Assembly: GCF_000165425.1 (NCBI RefSeq) | Contig: NW_001798993.1 | Location: 127,064-191,063 of the forward strand | Direction of reading: 5' to 3' | Origin: Paramecium tetraurelia | Taxonomy: Eukaryota > Ciliophora > Oligohymenophorea > Peniculida > Parameciidae | Length of the DNA stretch: 64,000 nucleotides | Shown: positions 10,600 through 21,663 of the stretch, one piece after another | How positions within the stretch are numbered: the stretch's first letter is position 1 | Layout: each line of letters starts with the position of its first letter | Made by a program: the position numbers and the translations under genes | The notes under the pieces: model-generated | What the model saw: the letters and a program-made list of their open reading frames with translations, nothing else | Databases searched by the model: none | What the model was told of the DNA's origin: nothing

Positions 10600-12445
10600 A
10601 TGAATTCTCAATAGTAATAACATGAAAATAAAAGATGTTAAGATTATTAGAAATAAAAATAGAAATAGAAATAGGAATAATAAAGTTAGGGATAAAATAG
10701 TCAATAAAATGAATTTTAAAATATATAAAAACCATAAGGTTCACCAACCTAGTAATATCCATAATAATAAAATTAAACACAATAATAATAAAAGCATGTA
10801 AAAACAGAAGAATAATAATTATAAAATAATGAATAGCAAGATTAAGCAACTTAAAAAACATAAGAATAATAATAGCAGCCCTAATAAAAATAATAATATT
10901 AAAATGTATAAGAAAAGAAAGGTTAATCAACTAAAAATTATTACTTAGTAAAAGAAAATGGAAAAGTTGAATGTTAATATTAATAATAAAATTAAAAATA
11001 AGGATAGCAAAATAAAAATACTTAATAATAACCATATTAAAAATAAGAATAGTAAAATATATCAACTGAATAATAATAATAATAGCAACACTAATAACAA
11101 TAAAATTAAAATTATGATTAAAATCTATCATAACATGAATAAAATTTATTCAAAGTTTAATCAACTTCGTAATTGCCATAAAACAAACTCACAAACTAAA
11201 AATAATAATAGCAGCAATAATAATAGCAATAGCAACAGGAATAATAATAAAAATAGCAAACTAAATCAACTGAATAATAATAATAACAACATGAATAACA
11301 ATAATAATAATAAGGATAAGTAGAATAATAATAATAAAAAATATAAGAATAGTAAGGTTAATCAACTTAATAATAGCAATAAAAAGAACAATAATAATAG
11401 CAATAGTAATAAGAATAGTAATTATATGAAGAAAAAAAAGGAAAAGTAGAATAATTATAAGAAACAAAATAAAAATAGCAAGATTTATCAACTTAATAAT
11501 AACCATAATTAAAATTACATTCAGAATCTAATGAGTAAGATCAAGAAGAATAAATATATTGGAATAAAAGCTAAGAAGATCTTTAAAAACAGAATAAAAT
11601 TTAAGACCTTCTGGAAAGAAATCAACATCGATAATAAATAACTTACTAAATTTTATTGGAAATATATAAAAATTCTTCTAATTTGAGGGCAGTTTAAGAA
11701 TAATATTAAAGATATATCTAAGATTCTCATGATAAAAATGATTTAATTAAAGAGTATAGTATCAAAAAGTTAGCAGATAAAAAATAGTTGTATACAATTT
11801 GTCAAGGTTATATTTAAGTTAGAGGAGATGGTAACTGCTTTTATACTGCTTTTGGATATTAATTCTTAAACCATCTATTAATTACATATTAAGATGAATA
11901 ATTCAATTAATTTATTCAAAACATAAAACATATTAATTTGAGATGTAAAATGCAAGTTAGAGGTTTAAAAATAGATGATTTGGAATTAGAAAAATAATTT
12001 TTGGATGAATTCATATATTAAATCTAATAATTGAGAATCATTAAAGACATTGAAGAAAGAAAACAAAAGTTATTAAGCTCTTTTTCACAATATGAACTTT
12101 AACCAGATGGAGATGCCTTTTTATATACATTATCAACTATATTCTTTAGAAATCTTAGTTATTATCTTGTTGAATAAGATGATGAAGCAAAAATGTTAAT
12201 TGGTGATGAGTAAAACAATTTATTGATTTGGGAAACGGAATGTAATAGTAACGAAATTGTTATTAAGCTATTAGCTATCTATTTAAAATTGTAATTTTAT
12301 TTAATTTAACATTAGAAATATTACACTGATATTTTTTTAGAATGAAGAGTTCAAAGTATAATAATATGAAGAAATTAATGAAAATAAAATAATGTTACTA
12401 ATAAGACCTGGACACTATAACATTGGTATTAGAGCTAATGCCTGA
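10600..12445 (+). CDS. OTU/otubain-like cysteine protease, copy 3, with polyglutamine-rich N-terminus
   Basis: A 606-aa protein, one 25-nt intron at 12291-12315 (gtaatt..attag), stop TGA. Residues 1-310 are extremely Gln/Asn/Lys-rich because TAA, TAG and CAA all encode Gln. The C-terminal 230 residues are the OTU domain: QVRGDGNCFYTAFGYQ (nt 11815-11862), WETECNSNEI and LLIRPGHYNIG, giving the Cys and His of the triad. The frame is open upstream of this ATG right into the GC-rich patch and the gap, so the true start may lie further 5'. Copies 1 and 3 look intact. The Gln-rich part resembles prion-like or low-complexity domains (inference only). Confidence 0.8.
10640..11520 (+). repeat. Degenerate AAT/TAA trinucleotide-rich tract coding poly-Gln
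   Basis: About 880 bases dominated by taa, aat and tag triplets, with a loose recurring unit of roughly 90-150 bases containing 'aatcaact' followed by runs of aataataat (for example near 11065, 11265, 11355 and 11485). In frame 1 it is a Gln-rich run, in another frame Asn-rich. No TGA occurs over the whole tract in the gene's frame, which argues that Gln coding is selected. Such a tract is prone to slippage and could be misassembled. Confidence 0.7.
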
Positions 12446-12532
12446 TTTGCAGATTTTGACGAACAAAATTAAAAAAAAAATTTTCATTAAATAATAAATT
12501 TGAATTTAATTATTATAATAATTCTATAATTT

Positions 12533-15500
12533 TCATGGAATTGTATAATGATTTTGGCCAAGAGAAATATTTTAGCCATCAAGAGTAATTTCAACTGTTG
12601 GTTGTAGATTTTCTAGTTCTGATAGCACTCTCATAAGTGTATCTATCTATTGTTCATTGAATTATTCCTAATCATAAAATAAATGTATACTTATAGTTTT
12701 TGTTTATTAAATAAAGGTGAATAAGTAGTAATAATAAGAGTCACCATTTAATCCTCAATTTCTGTTTTTTCAGAAGCAATTTCTAAGTTTAGAAAAGATC
12801 GTTATTATAATGGATATAAAGGTTTTTTAATTTAATTTTAAATCCATTCTTTTTGATTTTCTAAAGCCTTAAATAATTGAGAATCTTTATCAAAAGAATA
12901 AAAAATAATAACTTAATCTTCTTATTTTAATTGAGCCTTCTTTCTAAGTTTTTGAATTCTATTAGTAAATTCCCTTGCTAATCCTAAATTCTTAAGTTAT
13001 TGAGTTTAAAAGGGATCGATGATTAATGAGTATCCATCTTCTTTTGTAAACAATAGATTTTGATGTTTTTATGAGATAAATTGCTCTGTAATTTTGACAT
13101 GTTTCAGTAATAATTCACATTCTGTCTCATATGCTAAATTTCCTTCTTACTAAATCAGTTATTTTTCAGATGCCTACTTTTTAGCATTTACAAGTACTTT
13201 TAATAAGATCTTACCTTCTGTTATAAGTTAAGTAATTTAATCTTACGAAAAATTTTTAATTTATTAAATAAGATTTGGACCAAATTTTTCCCTTAGTTCT
13301 TTCCCACAAAGCTTAACCTCAGGCTCAGCTTTTTATTGGATGTATTGGGCAAAGTCTTTTTCAACAAAAATTTGTGGGGTATTAATTTCTTCTTCAATAT
13401 ACATAGAAAGTAATTGGATGCTTTGAAGTAGTTTTTCATCAGTTGATAAAATAGTTAAACTGTTAACAGGTTATTTCAGACTAATTTTATGAGTTTCTCT
13501 TAATTTTCTTGCATTTTCAATAACCATTTACATCATCTTAACCTTTTATGCAATTTAAGGATCAATTAATTCTCTCCTAACTTCAGGAATTTACAGGAAA
13601 TGAATAGAATCCATTTAATTTTTCCCTTCTGGGATGCATTTTCTCATATTTTGATAGAAAGTCTCTGTAATGAAAGGCACATATGGAGACATAAGAAGAT
13701 TAATTTTATGTAAAACATCAAATAAGACATTTAAGCTAAGGTGCCATTCATGATTACCTTGATCTCCTTTAATTCTATTCCTATTCAATCTAACATACCA
13801 ATTAGTTAATGAATTAAGATATTCAATAAGCCTTGGTACAATAGTGTATAATCTATATGATTCCATCTCAGTTCTGACAAACTCTAATAGTTCTTGACTA
13901 CATGAGACGATCCATTTATCCATTGTATTTTGGACTTTATTAATAACTGAGTCGTCAAATTTGAATATACCAAAGTGGGTTTCATACCTCTGCAAATTTT
14001 AGATAAGCAATCTGTAAACATTATACCATGGTAGGAATACTTTTTTAATAACATTTTAAACACCTTCTTTATTAAAGTTAAGAGTTTAGGCTTTCACTAA
14101 TCCACTATTGATTAAATAAAGCCTCATGGCATCTGCTCCGAATACATTAATAATTTCATCCTCTGGATTTTGATAGTTTTTCTTAGACTAAGCCATTTTT
14201 ATCGTTTTTTCATTTAAGACAATTCCATTGACAATGACATTTTTATAAGGAGTATCATTGCGTAAAGCCGTAGAGATAACATTCAACGTATAGAACCAAC
14301 CTCTGGTTTGATCTAACCCTTCAGCAATGAAATCAGCAGGAAAGATGCTTTCAAATAAATCTTTTCCCTCAAAAGGATAATGTTATTGAGCAAATGGCAT
14401 AGACCCACTTTCAAACCAGCAGTCAAAAACTTCATCAATTCTTTTTAAAACTCCTTTTCCATATTTACTTGGGATAGTTATCTAATCTATGAATTCTCGA
14501 TGAAGATCTGAAATATCTGTGACACCTGACAATTATTTCAACTCTTCAATTGATCCAACACAGACAAGTTCTTCTAAATCCTCACTTGCCCAGATGGGGA
14601 TGGGATTACCCCAAAATCTATTTCTACTAAAACACCAATCTTGAGCCTATTCTATCTAATCATTGAATCTTCCTTCTTTGATTGCATTAGGTACCCATCT
14701 AGCTTTTTTATTATTATCAATCAACTCATCTTTAATGGCTGTGACATTAATAAACCAACAACTGATTGCTTTATAAATTAATGGGGTTTATGATCTCCAA
14801 CAAAAAGGATAACTATGGTAAACTTGTCCATCCTTAATTAGTCTCTATTTTAGTTTCAGAGTCCTTCTAATTTCCTTATCTGCACTTTTGATATCCATTC
14901 CTGAAAAATCTGTTACACATTCCAAAAACCTGCCATCAGAATCAATAGGTACTAATGGATCTTTGTGAGTAATGATTCCAGCTATCAAACTCAACTTATA
15001 ATCCTCTTCTCCAAATCCAGGTGCAATATGTACTACTCCTGTTCCATCCTGATCGGTTACATAGTTTGCTAATAATACTTTAAAACATCCCTGCTACCTT
15101 CTATCCAAAAAGTAATTAAACAGAGGCACATACTCCATCCCCTCCAATTAACTACCCAATACTTTATTTACAATTTCATATTGAGTAGCCTTTGAATAGA
15201 GCTCTACAATTCTAGATTCTGCTAGGATATAATGAGTATTTGTAGCTTTATCTAACACTTTTATGTAAACAAGTTTTGGATTAACCGCCAAAGCTAAGTT
15301 GGACGGTAGAGTCCACGGAGTTGTTGTCCAAGCAACTAAACTTGTATTTACTTCATTTACTAAGGGAAATTTAATCACAATTGCTGGATCCCAAACTTCT
15401 TTATAATTTTATTAAGTTTCAAAATCGCTTAGAACTGTTGAACATCCATTAGAATATGGCATAACCTTGCATCCTCGATATACTAACCCTTTTTCCCATA

Positions 15501-16067
15501 ATTATTTAAACACCCACCACACACTCTCCATATATGAAGTGTCCATAGTTTTATATTCATTATCAAAATCAACCCATCTGCCTGATCTCTCTACAATTCT
15601 CCTCCATTCTGAGGCATACTTGTATACAATTGATCTGCACTGATGGTTATACTTATCAATTCCCATCTAAGTTTTACATTTGCTCAATTATTTACATTCA
15701 AGATATCTTCTCTTTTTTGAATATTAAGAGCCTTGTCTATTTCGTGCTCCACTGGCAAACCATGACAATCCCATCCAAACCTTCTCTCAACATATTTACC
15801 GTTCATCGCAAAATATCTACACACAACATCCTAATTACAAATGATACATTTCAGTACTTTGATTGTACCTGCACACATATGACCATAATGCGGTAATCCA
15901 ATTGCAAATGGTGGTCCATCGTAAATTGTAAACCGAGGGCAGTCTTTAGTCAAATCTTATTATTTCTGAAAGGCATTAATTTCATTCCAATACTTCAATA
16001 TTTTAAGTTCCTCTTCAGGGAAATAAACTCTTTCCTCAACTTTAGTTTTATTAAACATCTTTACCAT
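12533..16067 (-). CDS. Isoleucyl-tRNA synthetase, cytoplasmic type
   Basis: An 1,151-aa class I synthetase, within the eukaryotic cytosolic size range. It joins Ile to tRNA-Ile using ATP. Signatures in order: [16 protein letters not shown] (HIGH site, as HYGH), [34 protein letters not shown] (editing domain), [25 protein letters not shown], then KMAQSKKNY at the KMSKS position. The anticodon-binding domain has [13 protein letters not shown]. Introns: 15831-15857 (27 nt), 15667-15695 (29 nt) and 12668-12690 (23 nt). The 27-nt one is a multiple of three without a stop, but removal restores GTIKDVV. The ATG nine bases downstream (16058) is an alternative start. KMAQS in place of KMSKR is unusual; its Gln is a TAG codon. 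Confidence 0.95.
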
Positions 16068-16709
16068 TCATAAAGCTAGATTTTTATTCCATATTTTAAA
16101 TAAAGATTATTTTGAAGACTTTTTCTATATCGATATTGAAAATAATGTAATGAAAGAATTTTCTTCTAATTTTTTATATTTAATAATTCGTCATAATCAT
16201 CATATTACATCAAAATAAAAGATGTCTAAATCTATCAAAAGGAGCACCAATATAACATTATAAGTTTTTAACATCCAACGTAACTATATTGAAAAATCAT
16301 TTATTTTATACTTTTATTCTAATTACTCCATATTTTTTGGATCAATAATAAATATCATAATTACCATTATTTTAATAAGGGTAAATTGAGCAATTAGAAA
16401 AGCTGACTTCCTCCCAAGAGCTTAATAGCAATATAATTAAATGATCAAATTAAAAAATAGGAATCATGTATTAAAATTATAAATTTTATAAATTGTAATA
16501 TATTTGTTCAATTATTTATAATTTAATTAAAGAGTTAGAATAGTAAATATTGAATAGATTATAAAATGCGCTTAAGCCATTGTATCTATTTAATGAGGTT
16601 ATTTAACAAATAGTATAATTAGAGAACAAATTGATCAAAATAATTAATATCTTGAAAAAATCTCAAAGAATTTATAATGAACAAATTCGTTATTAAGAAA
16701 AAAGAAGAT
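16068..16709. other. Divergent intergenic region, ambiguous 5' open frames
   Basis: Lies between two divergent genes. A plus-strand frame from ATG 16466 to about 16722 has coiled-coil-like composition. It could be an upstream exon of the Aurora-like gene if a 34-nt segment (16724-16757, gtttc..attag) were spliced out. I prefer the simpler downstream start. Nothing else is supported. Confidence 0.35.
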
Positions 16710-17997
16710 ATGAATTTAAAGGTGTTTCAATAAATAAATGATCATGTTCCTAATTAGTAAAAGAATGATTTGTATATTTTTAAGTTATTCAAAAGGTTGT
16801 TTTAAATTGACCCTTAGGCTTGTTAAAGAGGCAATAACAATCAGAAAAGTGAAAAGTAGCATATAATTTAATTTTTTTCAAAGGGACTTTCAGATTATTG
16901 AATAATGTCTAGGTTCTGGTGCTTACGGCTCTGTTCAACTAGTGAGAGATGTTAACAGCCGAATTTATTACGCTCGAAAGACGGTAACACTTGATGATAT
17001 ATGACAGATTAGTAAATCAAAATTAAAAGCCCAGGAATCAATAGACAACTTGAAAAGAGAAATATTAATATAAAAGAAACTAAGTCATCCAAACATTCTT
17101 AAATTATGCTTCTGTTATGAAGACTCGTCTAAGTACTGTTATGTAACTATAAACAATTAGTGTATTTTTAATCTTAGAGTACGCAGAACTGGGTTCACTT
17201 TTTTCATTGATTAAACGAAAATAACGACTATAGGAGAAAGAAGCATATGTATTCTTTTCTCAAATATTATCCGGCTTAGAATATATGCATAAGATGTAGA
17301 TTGTACACAGAGATTTAAAAGTATAATTAGGATATAAAGATAGCCTGAAAACTTACTAATAACCAAATCAGGAGACTTAAAAATAGGAGATTTTGGTTGG
17401 GCTACCTAAATGCCGAATTATCATAAAGCCTTTTGTGGTACAACAGAATATATGTCACCTGAGATGATATAATCTTAGACAACTGATTATAAAACAGATA
17501 TATGGAGTCTAGGGGTGCTGTTGTATGAAATGGTCTAAGGGAAACCACCTTTTTAAGGCATGACATTTATGGAAAAGAGTTAAAAAATATTATCTAGAAG
17601 ACAAGTGGAATTTGAGTTCGATGTTTCTGATGAATGCAAGTCTTTAATCAACAGTCTACTCTAACATACTATTCATTGTAGACCTTCAATTGATAAAATC
17701 TAAAATCATTAATGGATGCTGTCCTAAGGATAAGATAGAAAAGGATCAATACGAAGTTCTTCAATGATTTCCATAAAATCAACTCATTACACATCTGAAG
17801 TACTTGAAAGCCAATCCAAAATTAACAATCTTTAATTTGGTTAAAAATCATCAATTCAAGAATGGGAAGCAATGAAATTTAGAAGCTTATAATTTTAGTT
17901 TCAACGCCAGTAAGACCAATAGCCCCAGTAAAATAATTACTAAAACAAAGGATTTTTAACCAAAGCTTTAATTGCTTTAGGATGTATCAATCGCTGA
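16710..17997 (+). CDS. Aurora-like Ser/Thr protein kinase
   Basis: A 394-aa protein from five exons. Introns: 16856-16883 (28 nt, ends caaag), 16984-17007 (24 nt, ends acag), 17133-17160 (28 nt) and 17321-17343 (23 nt). The kinase has GSGAYGSV, YYARKT (Lys), REILIQKKLSHPNILKL, LILEYAELGSLF (typical of Aurora), QIVHRDLKPENLL, IGDFGWATQ and FCGTTEYMSPEM as activation segment, then DIWSLGVLLYEMVQGKPPF. Aurora kinases control spindle and chromosome events. In ciliates there are several paralogues, so the exact subtype is open. About 100 Ser/Gln-rich residues follow the domain. The start at 16710 needs the fewest introns. Spliced length is divisible by three. Confidence 0.87.
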
Positions 17998-18052
17998 TTA
18001 TATTGATTTCAATTTTAATTTTTATCCTTTTGTTATCTTTTCTCTTAGGATT

Positions 18053-18331
18053 TCATTTTATTTGGTCAAAACTATTTGCTGGTTACAATCTATAAAGCAA
18101 TTTGGTGTTAGAAACATAAATTCTAAAATTACATTTATTATACCAATGTATATCAATTTCTAATTTATTCAATGGCATTAAATTATACTTTAGATATAAA
18201 ATCTATCTTTGATATGAATATTGTAAGTTTAAAATATCTTTAATTTATTCCGAAATTTTAATACTTTTATACTCGATTCCTTTTAGGCTTGAAATACTTA
18301 AATCTTTGTCTACTAAAGCATTCACTCTCAT
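18053..18331 (-). CDS. Short open frame, possible small gene
   Basis: 92 codons from ATG to TGA on the minus strand. The frame stays open upstream to about 18508, overlapping the 3' end of the next gene on the same strand. Composition is Ile/Leu/Lys/Asn-rich, with no recognised domain. With only one stop codon in this code, a frame of this length can arise by chance in AT-rich DNA, so support is weak. The surrounding 17998-18470 otherwise holds only spacer. Confidence 0.25.
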
Positions 18332-18470
18332 AGATATTTCTCTTCCATCTCTTTTATTCTTATTTACATAACACCAGTTTTAATGAAGTTGTAAACTCAA
18401 TAAGGTAGATAAATAAGTCAGATAGTTAATTAATATATTTTTCTAAAAATGTATAAAATGAATATAAAAA

Positions 18471-21400
18471 TCAGATAATTATCTATGCTATTTATTCCTT
18501 ATTAACATTAATCATATATTATAAGAAGTATTCTTAACTCTGAGTCATCTCAAACAATTCACTGCATTATTCTAAATCCAAATTACAAACTACACAAATC
18601 TAGGCTAAAATTATTGAAAGTTCCTTTTGAGTTAAAAATGGTTTCACATTATTGAGCAATTCTTGTCTTTATTCCTTATTTTAAAAATAGAAAAACACTA
18701 TATTCTTCTCAATATTTGGATCCAAACTCAATTCAAATACTTAAATCAATTCATTTCAGATGTCCATTGAGTATCAGTTATTCTACTACTTTATTGAGTT
18801 ATGCATAAGGAATGTAATTAAGACAAACAAAATTTTAAATTTCTTTGTATTTCTTAAATTTTATTATCTGCTCTAAATTAACAATCTTAATATTTTCAGG
18901 AGATTTTTAATCGATTTCAGATTTATCATTTATAATGCTTGGATTCTTAAACTACTCATAATTCTAATTGCTAAGTTTACAAACTAATTATTGACAGTAA
19001 GGATATTAGTCTTGTTTACTTGATAATTGCATTTAACTCAACAATAATTTTATATAATCTAATTAAATCTTAACTGCTCGAGATACTTTCCTACTTTTTA
19101 AGGTGAATAGCAACATCTCCAAATTTACAATATACTCAAATAATAGTGTTAAAGCCTTGTCATAAGATATGAATCAATACTTTGTCTTTGGATTCCTGTC
19201 TCATTAGAAAACTAAAGTACTGAAGAACTTTTTCAGCATTCATCAAATTACGACATTTCTCACGTGAATATTGAAGTAACAATTCTGCAATTTGATCAGT
19301 CGTTCTTGCAGCTAACATATGTAAAAATAACTTACTTAATTGACATTTATATAAATGATAACTATCAATCATCTCAACCAATTGATTAGTTATTTTTTTT
19401 GTTTCGTTCAAATTAAGAATTTAAAATAAAAGCTGATGTTCTTCCTATTTAATAGCGTAACCTATCAAATTTTTCAATATAATTTCCTATTCATCTTGGT
19501 TTTAAAGACTATGTTATTATTACAGATAGAATGAAATTCTCAATTTTAATTCTTAGTATTGATCTTCATTTTCATTGATAAATTCAAGGATATTATGTTG
19601 TTAATATCCAATGCATTAACTCACTTAGTAATACCTAATTAGTTCCTTCGCATTATTTTTATTTATGAGTGACTTTTGTTAATTCTATTGGAAATTCTCA
19701 CATAATAATTCTTCTGGAATAGCGAAGTCTCTGAATACTTCGCCAGAGATTATATTAATAAATCTGTCTACAACATTCTGAATAGCAGTTAAATTTTGTA
19801 ATGAAATATCCCTAGAAACAATTTGGAATTGTTTTTTTACTAGATTTTAAAAGGATATGTAAGACTTCTCCTAAAATAAAGTCAATAGAAGCATTGTGGC
19901 ATAAAACAATTAGTGGTTATGTTTAAGATCAAATTATATGTTGGAAATGTTGACTATGACAGCTAGACCTAAATATATTTCCAAATACATATAGTAATAG
20001 TCTTTCAGTTGATTTATTACTAAGGATTTGAGCAACGATAACTTAACTGATTGATCCTATATGGAATCTTATTAGGGGTAGAATTAATTAGAATAGAGAT
20101 GCATTAAGAAATGATCTAAACGGCTGAGTTATTCTCTCAATTGGTTGTAGATCTTATGGAAATTCAATTCTAACATTTAGATGGTTGGCTTCAAATAATA
20201 ATAAAGATCTTCCAGTTCCTCTAATAGTTGGTTCATAAAGTCTTCAATGCAAAAATTGTTATATTGTCGTTTCATCAATTGGATTACCTTCTTCTAGTCT
20301 AAACTGCGATGCATAAATTTCAACAGAGTCTAGAATTGATCAAACTTATTTTTTATATAGACTTCAATGGAGATCGATTGCAGGATCAGCTCCTCATCTT
20401 TTAATTTTTTTTAATTCTCAACATCCTTTTTAAACTTATAAATCTCTTGCCTTAACTAATATTATATTCTACTAAACTGATTTTAAACTTAATTAATAAA
20501 TGAAATATGATTTTTATAAAACAATAACAATTAATCATCTTGGTTTATATAACCTAAAACAGGGTATTTATTTTAATTTACTAATTGAAAAGAAGGATTT
20601 TCATTATTTAATTAATAGATTTCACATCCTTAAATCAAAATTATTGAGTTTTAGATGCTGCTAATATTAAAGGTGATGTTTAATAAGAAATCTAATTAGG
20701 AGATTACACAATTTATTCTTAAAGAATTTCCAATAAGCGAATATATTTTCAACTGATTCTATTGAAGATAACATAAAGTAATTTAACCATTGGGTTTATG
20801 CTAAAACACCTCTATTTATTTGACTTTGATATTATCCTCAATTTATAAATGTCTACAAGTAATATCAGATCCTTTGATCTCAAGTAAATGGAACTATGTT
20901 TAAAAGGAGTAGTGGATTATTTGTTTTTCACTAATTTAAAAAGCAGTCCTCCAATCATTAGTTTAATTGCCAAAAAATTTACTCAAAAATTTGGTACCAA
21001 AACTCAGTTGATATTTGCTTTTCGCAATTTCACCTCTTCTTACATCAATAGTTATAAAATTTAAAAAGTCAGTATCGCTCAATACATAAAATTTGATCTA
21101 ATCATTGTATATGAGTGGTTTAGCCAGACACATAAGTCTTTGATTGTCCACCATTAAATTGTTAATTATTCTAGATTCATATGATATTAAATTCTTATAA
21201 AAGATTTATCCTGTTTGTGTTACTACAAATAAATAAGGTGTATCCTGGTCTCTCATGATAACGCAACCATTCTGAGTAATTAAATGAGAAAAGTTAAAGT
21301 ACTCGCTACTCAACTATATTGATTTGTTAAATAAATCCTTCATATCGTATTTATGAATTGATACAGTCTGACCATTCGTAACTTTTCTATTCATAAATAA

Positions 21401-21563
21401 AACACAAAACATACACAACATAAATGATCTCTTCTATTAATTAAGTAATCGATTAATCTGTGCATTTAAAATGTTCTTCCACCTAGTTTCCCATTAATGT
21501 AATATTGGAATAAGATGCTATTTCTTTGGCTACGATTCCACTCAGCTAAATTTCCTCAAACAT
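18471..21563 (-). CDS. Large beta-propeller/alpha-solenoid protein, possibly a Nup133/Nup155-type nucleoporin
   Basis: About 1,012 aa. Introns: 21387-21414 (28 nt, gtatg..aatag) and 19156-19180 (25 nt, ends gacaag). The first ~420 residues have beta-rich, propeller-like spacing (IIYVVKVTNGQTVSIHKY, LFVVTQTGQIFYKN, the FGTKFLSKFFG turn). The rest is almost all helix with Gln/Leu-rich heptads. That order, and the length, fit structural nucleoporins or vesicle-coat proteins, but I recognise no diagnostic motif, so the identity is tentative. One reading-frame break occurs near 18754-18756: the frame ..LNGHLK runs into TGA, and skipping one base continues ELIQVFELSLD to the natural end. Length is divisible by three only with that skip. 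Confidence 0.6.
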
Positions 21564-21663
21564 AATTAAATATTAAAATTATATATTAGAGTTTTTAAGT
21601 GATTGTTAGAATTATTATTATCTCTTATAAAAATGAAAAAATTATTTACTAAATATCTAAATT

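Noticed and set aside
11040-11500. Possible CRISPR-like or satellite array from recurring 'aatcaact' units.
   Set aside because: Units vary in length and sequence and sit inside a coding region; this is a eukaryotic genome.
10958-11506. Asn-rich and Ile-rich ORFs on both strands under the standard code.
   Set aside because: They are frame shadows of the AAT/TAA repeat tract inside OTU copy 3. Only the Gln-coding frame joins a domain.
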